This document shows, one piece after another, positions 16,906 through 20,000 of a DNA stretch of 20,000 bases. Where the stretch lies: the NCBI GenBank assembly GCA_037447605.1, contig CM074815.1:2220335-2240334 (forward strand), read 5' to 3'. The position numbers and the translations under genes are program-made. The DNA comes from Zygnema circumcarinatum. Its lineage: Eukaryota > Streptophyta > Zygnematophyceae > Zygnematales > Zygnemataceae. The notes below the pieces were generated by a model. It ran no database searches. It had not been told where the DNA came from and worked only from the letters and a program-made list of their open reading frames with translations. How positions within the stretch are numbered: the stretch's first letter is position 1; each line of letters opens with the position of its first letter.

Positions 16906-16940
16906 GTTCAGGGTTTAGGGTTAGGGTTTTAGGGTTTTTA
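16906..16940. repeat. Interstitial telomere-like tract
   Basis: GGTTCA-GGGTTTA-GGGTTA-GGGTTTTA-GGGTTTTTA: five degenerate units of the plant TTTAGGG repeat. On the minus strand it is a cluster of telo-box cores (AAACCCTAA). Confidence 0.75.
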
Positions 16941-17384
16941 TGAAGGGGTATACAGGCTGGATAACAGGCACGGTTTCCATGCGCAGTTTCAAGGTACCAG
17001 TTGAGAAATTTCTGAACTGGAATTTACAGTACGGCACTCAGTTGAAGAACAGTTCCAATTGAACTGGAAATGGATTCTCGATCATGGAAATGTAAACAAA
17101 CAGGCAACCACTGATGAAGAAGTCATCTGATTAATGAGAGTTGATTTTTACGGAACAGGATCAACGCTACCCCCCTACGCCATATACATTTAACTTCTTC
17201 CTTTTCTTGTGATCAATTGGTCAACTGAAGAACTGGATCCCGGATCAACTCACCTGCACAGATTATCACATCATCAAGAAAAAAGGGAGGCTAGCTATAC
17301 TTCACTTAAAAATCACAAAAAAAACCCAAAAAAAGAAGGAGAAAGGGTGGGACACTAAACTCATAGAACCACTTTGAATTTACA

Positions 17385-18575
17385 CTAAGACCGATTTCCA
17401 CCGTCCGATCGTCTTGAATCCGACGATGAAGATTGAGGCAAGAAATTGAGCCCATAGCTATGATACCTAAGGGTTTCCGACGAAGGGGACTGCACAAGGA
17501 ACGACTCCTCCGTAATAGTTTCAGATCGTCCCAACGGCCGATCTCTGGGCAACGACTGAGTTCCGGAAACTGTTACGGAACGGTGGCCTGACATGGAACC
17601 CCCCATCAAAAATGAATTATGGGATGCCGATTTCCCCACTATCCGCTCATTTTGCTGCTCCGAAGGGGCAGGTTGAAAGGGAGAGAGAGACCCCATCTCC
17701 TCCTGCACTTGTCGGAGCTCTCTCTCTAACTGCTCCTCCAAAGCTCTCCTCCTCTCCTCCTCCCTCCTCGCCTCCTCCCTCTCTCTCTCTGCCTTCTCTC
17801 TCTTCGCCTGCTCCCACAGCGCCTTCTCCTCCTCCCTCCTTCCCTGCTCCATCTTTTGAGCTTCAAGCCAAATCCTTCTTTTCTCCTGCTGTCTTACAAT
17901 CTCTGCCTCCCGGATCTCCCTCTCCCTCTGCGCCTGCTCCCACATCCTCCTCTCCCTCTCCTTCTCTCTCTCCTCCTCCCTCCTCCGCTCTTCAACTCCC
18001 CGCTTCCTCTCCTCCTCTCTCCTCCTGGCTACCTCTCTCAACGCCTTCTCCTCCTCCATAACCTTTTCAGCTCTCCTTCTCGCCTCTCTCTCCTCTCTCT
18101 CCGTCCTCTGCTTCTCCTCTGCCTCCCTCGCCACTCTCTCTACCTCCTCCCTCCTCCGCTTTGCCTCCTCATACAGCAAAAAGTCTTCTCTCCTCTGCTC
18201 CTCCGCCCTCCTCTTCCACTCCCTCTCCCTCTCCTTCGCTGCCTCCTCTCGCTTCCTCTCCTCCTCTCTCACTTTCTCCTCCGCTCTTCTCTTCTCCGCT
18301 GCTTTCCTCTCCCACTCCCTCCTCAGCATCTCCTCCTCCCTTTTCGCCACTTCTGCTCTCAGCCTCTCTGCCTCTCGCCTCTTCTCCTCCTCCTCTCTCT
18401 CCCTCTCTCTCCTCTCCGCCTTCTCCTGCTCCTCTCTCTCCCTCACCTTCCGAAGCTGCTCTATCTCCCTCACTATGGCTGCCTCCGCCTCTCTCTGCCT
18501 TCTCGCTATCTCTCTGTTCGCCTGCTCATCCTTCCAAATCTCCTCCGCCAAAGGAAGGGCAGAACTAACCTGCAT
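17385..18575 (-). CDS. Glu/Arg-rich coiled-coil or single-helix protein
   Basis: This 396-codon frame starts at ATG 18575. Residues 1-20 are mixed. Residues about 21-294 are almost continuous charged helix rich in E, R, K, A and Q, with heptad-like but mostly charged spacing, so coiled coil or single alpha-helix. A periodic W-x-x-AQ/AK motif occurs at MWEQAQ (211-216), IWLEAQ (235-240) and LWEQAK (253-258), with a related LLYEEAK at 133-139. The tail from 295 is Ser/Thr/Pro-rich, with likely phosphorylation sites. No enzyme domain, signal peptide or membrane segment is seen, so a cytoskeletal or scaffold role is only a guess. Start choice: a TATA box and two telo-boxes sit 36-79 bp upstream. 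Alternatively CAG at 18570-18572 is a splice acceptor and the protein begins with an exon at 19342-19401. The complementary-strand frames are shadows of the CT-rich sequence. Confidence 0.72.
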   Translation of the reverse strand: MQVSSALPLAEEIWKDEQANREIARRQREAEAAIVREIEQLRKVREREEQEKAERREREREEEEKRREAERLRAEVAKREEEMLRREWERKAAEKRRAEEKVREEERKREEAAKEREREWKRRAEEQRREDFLLYEEAKRRREEVERVAREAEEKQRTEREEREARRRAEKVMEEEKALREVARRREEERKRGVEERRREEEREKERERRMWEQAQREREIREAEIVRQQEKRRIWLEAQKMEQGRREEEKALWEQAKREKAEREREEARREEERRRALEEQLERELRQVQEEMGSLSPFQPAPSEQQNERIVGKSASHNSFLMGGSMSGHRSVTVSGTQSLPRDRPLGRSETITEESFLVQSPSSETLRYHSYGLNFLPQSSSSDSRRSDGGNRS

Positions 18576-18576
18576 G

Positions 18577-18599
18577 TTTTTTTTTTTTTTTTTTTTTTT
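18577..18599. repeat. Poly(T)/poly(A) run before the coiled-coil gene
   Basis: A run of 23 T on plus, that is poly(A) on the coding strand, ends two bases before the ATG at 18575. It would be an unusual polypurine approach to a 3' splice site, which argues mildly for the unspliced model. Confidence 0.85.
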
Positions 18600-18610
18600 G
18601 CAAAAACGAA

Positions 18611-18654
18611 TAGGGTTTTGTTTGAGTATTCTTAACTTTTTTAGGGTTTTTATA
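18611..18654 (-). promoter_or_regulatory. TATA box with two telo-boxes
   Basis: On the minus strand TATAAAAA (18654-18647) runs into AAACCCTA (18649-18642), and a second AAACCCTA lies at 18618-18611. Telo-boxes close to the start site are characteristic of plant promoters of translation and cell-growth genes. Transcription would start near 18620, giving a leader of about 45 bases. If the spliced model is right, these would lie inside an intron. Confidence 0.5.
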
Positions 18655-18779
18655 CGAGGGCGGAAGGGATAAACTGTCGATTTGAGAGTTGCCTTTTTTC
18701 TTCCTATTAAGAGAGTCTCCTGGCGGAGGACTCAATTTGATGGAAAAAAGGTCAAGGTTTCTCCAGAGAGAAAGAGGCT

Positions 18780-19002
18780 GAAAGGGGGGGGGGGAGAGGA
18801 GGGAGGAAAGGCAGAGGGTGGGAGAAGGAGAGAAGGTGGAAGGGGGGGAGAGCATGGGAGGAACGCAGAGAGAGAAAGAGAAAGGGGGAGGGAAAATGGG
18901 GAGGGGGGTGGAGAGGACGACAAAGAGGAGGGGGAGCGGGAGGGGGGAAGACACAGAGAGAGAGAGAAAGAAAGAGAGGGAGAGAGAGAGAGAGAGAGAG
19001 TA
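18780..19002. repeat. GA-rich block
   Basis: Purine-rich plus strand ending in a short (GA)n run at about 18976-19000. On the coding strand it is a CT-rich upstream region or intron sequence of the coiled-coil gene. Confidence 0.75.
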
Positions 19003-19340
19003 TCGTTCTGTACCTTTGCTAGCCGGGCTCGGATGAAGAACTGCTCCCTCGCCAACTGTCTTGTTTTCTGTAAGAAAACGCAGATTTGCATAGAACGTCA
19101 GTTACAAGTCTGCGCTAAGCTAAGCACAAGAATTGGAGTCAGAAAAGAGCAGACCGACTTTCTCCAGTTTTTCTTCAGTTCAACTGCCGCTCAACAACCG
19201 TATAACTGACATAAAACTGCGTACACCTTTGTTCGACTACTGTTAAACAGCCGTTAAACTGCCGTCAAACTGTGTATAACTGACGTAAGGTTGCCGTACA
19301 GCTGCATTTAAACAGCATTTGGAAGCATGGAACAGCCCCA
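19003..19340. other. Spacer or intron with short tandem repeats
   Basis: An 11-bp unit repeats three times at 19242-19274 (GTTAAACAGCC, GTTAAACTGCC, GTCAAACTGTG). GTATAACTGAC occurs at 19200-19210 and 19274-19284. No gene is evident. In the spliced model this is part of a 772-base intron. Confidence 0.5.
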
Positions 19341-19341
19341 C

Positions 19342-19401
19342 CTTGAGAAAAGTCTCCATAGAAATGGTCTCTCTCTCCAGCTCCCCCATGAGATTGGCCA
19401 T
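19342..19401 (-). CDS. Possible 5' coding exon of the coiled-coil gene
   Basis: From ATG 19401 (context GAAGCCATGG) 20 codons read MANLMGELERETISMETFLK and end at AAG followed by GTGGGG, a possible donor. The phase is zero and would join VSSALPLAEEIW at 18569, giving a 414-residue product. The peptide is helical and charged like the downstream part. An in-frame TGA lies upstream, so either this is the first coding exon or another acceptor is used. A good acceptor (TTTATTTCTTTTTAG) also lies about 85 bases upstream but favours another frame. Confidence 0.28.
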
Positions 19402-19575
19402 GGCTTCCTCCCTCTCTCCCTCCTCCCCTTCGAGCCGCTCCGCCCTGCCACTCTCCTCGCACCAAAATCACTTTCCTCTACTAAAAAGAAATAAAAAAGG
19501 AATTTAATGAAAGTGTACTCTACCCCCCCCACTCCCCCAAAAGAATTCAGAAGGGGAGTGGGGGAGAGGAGTAGG

Positions 19576-20000
<425 letters not shown>

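Larger units (their letters stand above)
16641..17384. other. Spacer and 3' flank of the coiled-coil gene
   Basis: No gene is supported. A 98-codon plus-strand frame (16622-16918) has no recognisable features. A sixth GTACGGACG lies at 16823-16831 and a telomere-like tract at 16906-16940. Confidence 0.5.

Noticed and set aside
17856-18635. Long Leu/Ser/Pro frame on the plus strand opposite the coiled-coil gene
   Set aside because: It is the complement of Glu/Arg codons (CTC, CTT, TCC) and so a shadow of the minus-strand gene.

Overview
This window looks like nuclear DNA of a land plant or a close green relative. The evidence is plant-type telomere-like repeats (TTTAGGG variants), telo-boxes (AAACCCTA) beside a TATA box, pyrimidine-rich 5' leaders, perfect G-boxes (GCCACGTGGC), very long (GA)n microsatellites and short intronless genes. 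A non-seed plant such as a bryophyte is a guess from the overall style; the sequence does not identify the species. I see no prokaryotic, viral, rRNA, CRISPR or transposase coding signal.

The supported genes all lie on the minus strand. Three are intronless paralogues of 146-150 codons (4039-4491, 9950-10402, 14564-15004) spaced 5-6 kb apart. They share the blocks N-[RK]-S, FDAAPV, EKW, RHGW, GY-x-R, YTW-[FY]-D, PF-[ST]-M and C-x-ME, and I do not recognise the family. A fourth gene (17385-18575) encodes a 396-residue Glu/Arg-rich coiled-coil or single-helix protein with a Ser-rich tail, possibly with one more 5' exon at 19342-19401. A weak candidate exon lies at 986-1246.

The layout is modular. 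Each paralogue is followed, in its upstream direction (higher coordinates), by a strongly GA-rich block, which reads as CT-rich on the coding strand. Beyond that lies a GC-richer block of about 1-2 kb full of repeated short motifs: CCAAT-N9-CCACG / CCAAT-N10-CACG composites with the geometry of the endoplasmic-reticulum stress element (8 exact non-coding copies), the 11-mer AAAACGACAAA (5 copies, all one orientation), GTACGGACG (6 copies, all one orientation), palindromic CCGTACGG and G-boxes. Two further GA-plus-motif blocks (1725-2660 and 6100-8560) look like the same kind of module without a recognisable paralogue beside them.

The most interesting reading is that a family of small unknown proteins was duplicated in tandem together with a shared promoter grammar, suggesting co-regulation, perhaps by NF-Y with bZIP factors and by a GTAC-binding factor. 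This is inference from motif spacing and counts made by eye. Other structure includes a 133-bp TA-flanked inverted-repeat element (MITE), a six-unit minisatellite, a palindrome array and several hairpins. The rest is AT-rich spacer, homopolymer runs and simple repeats, whose long open frames are low-complexity artefacts.
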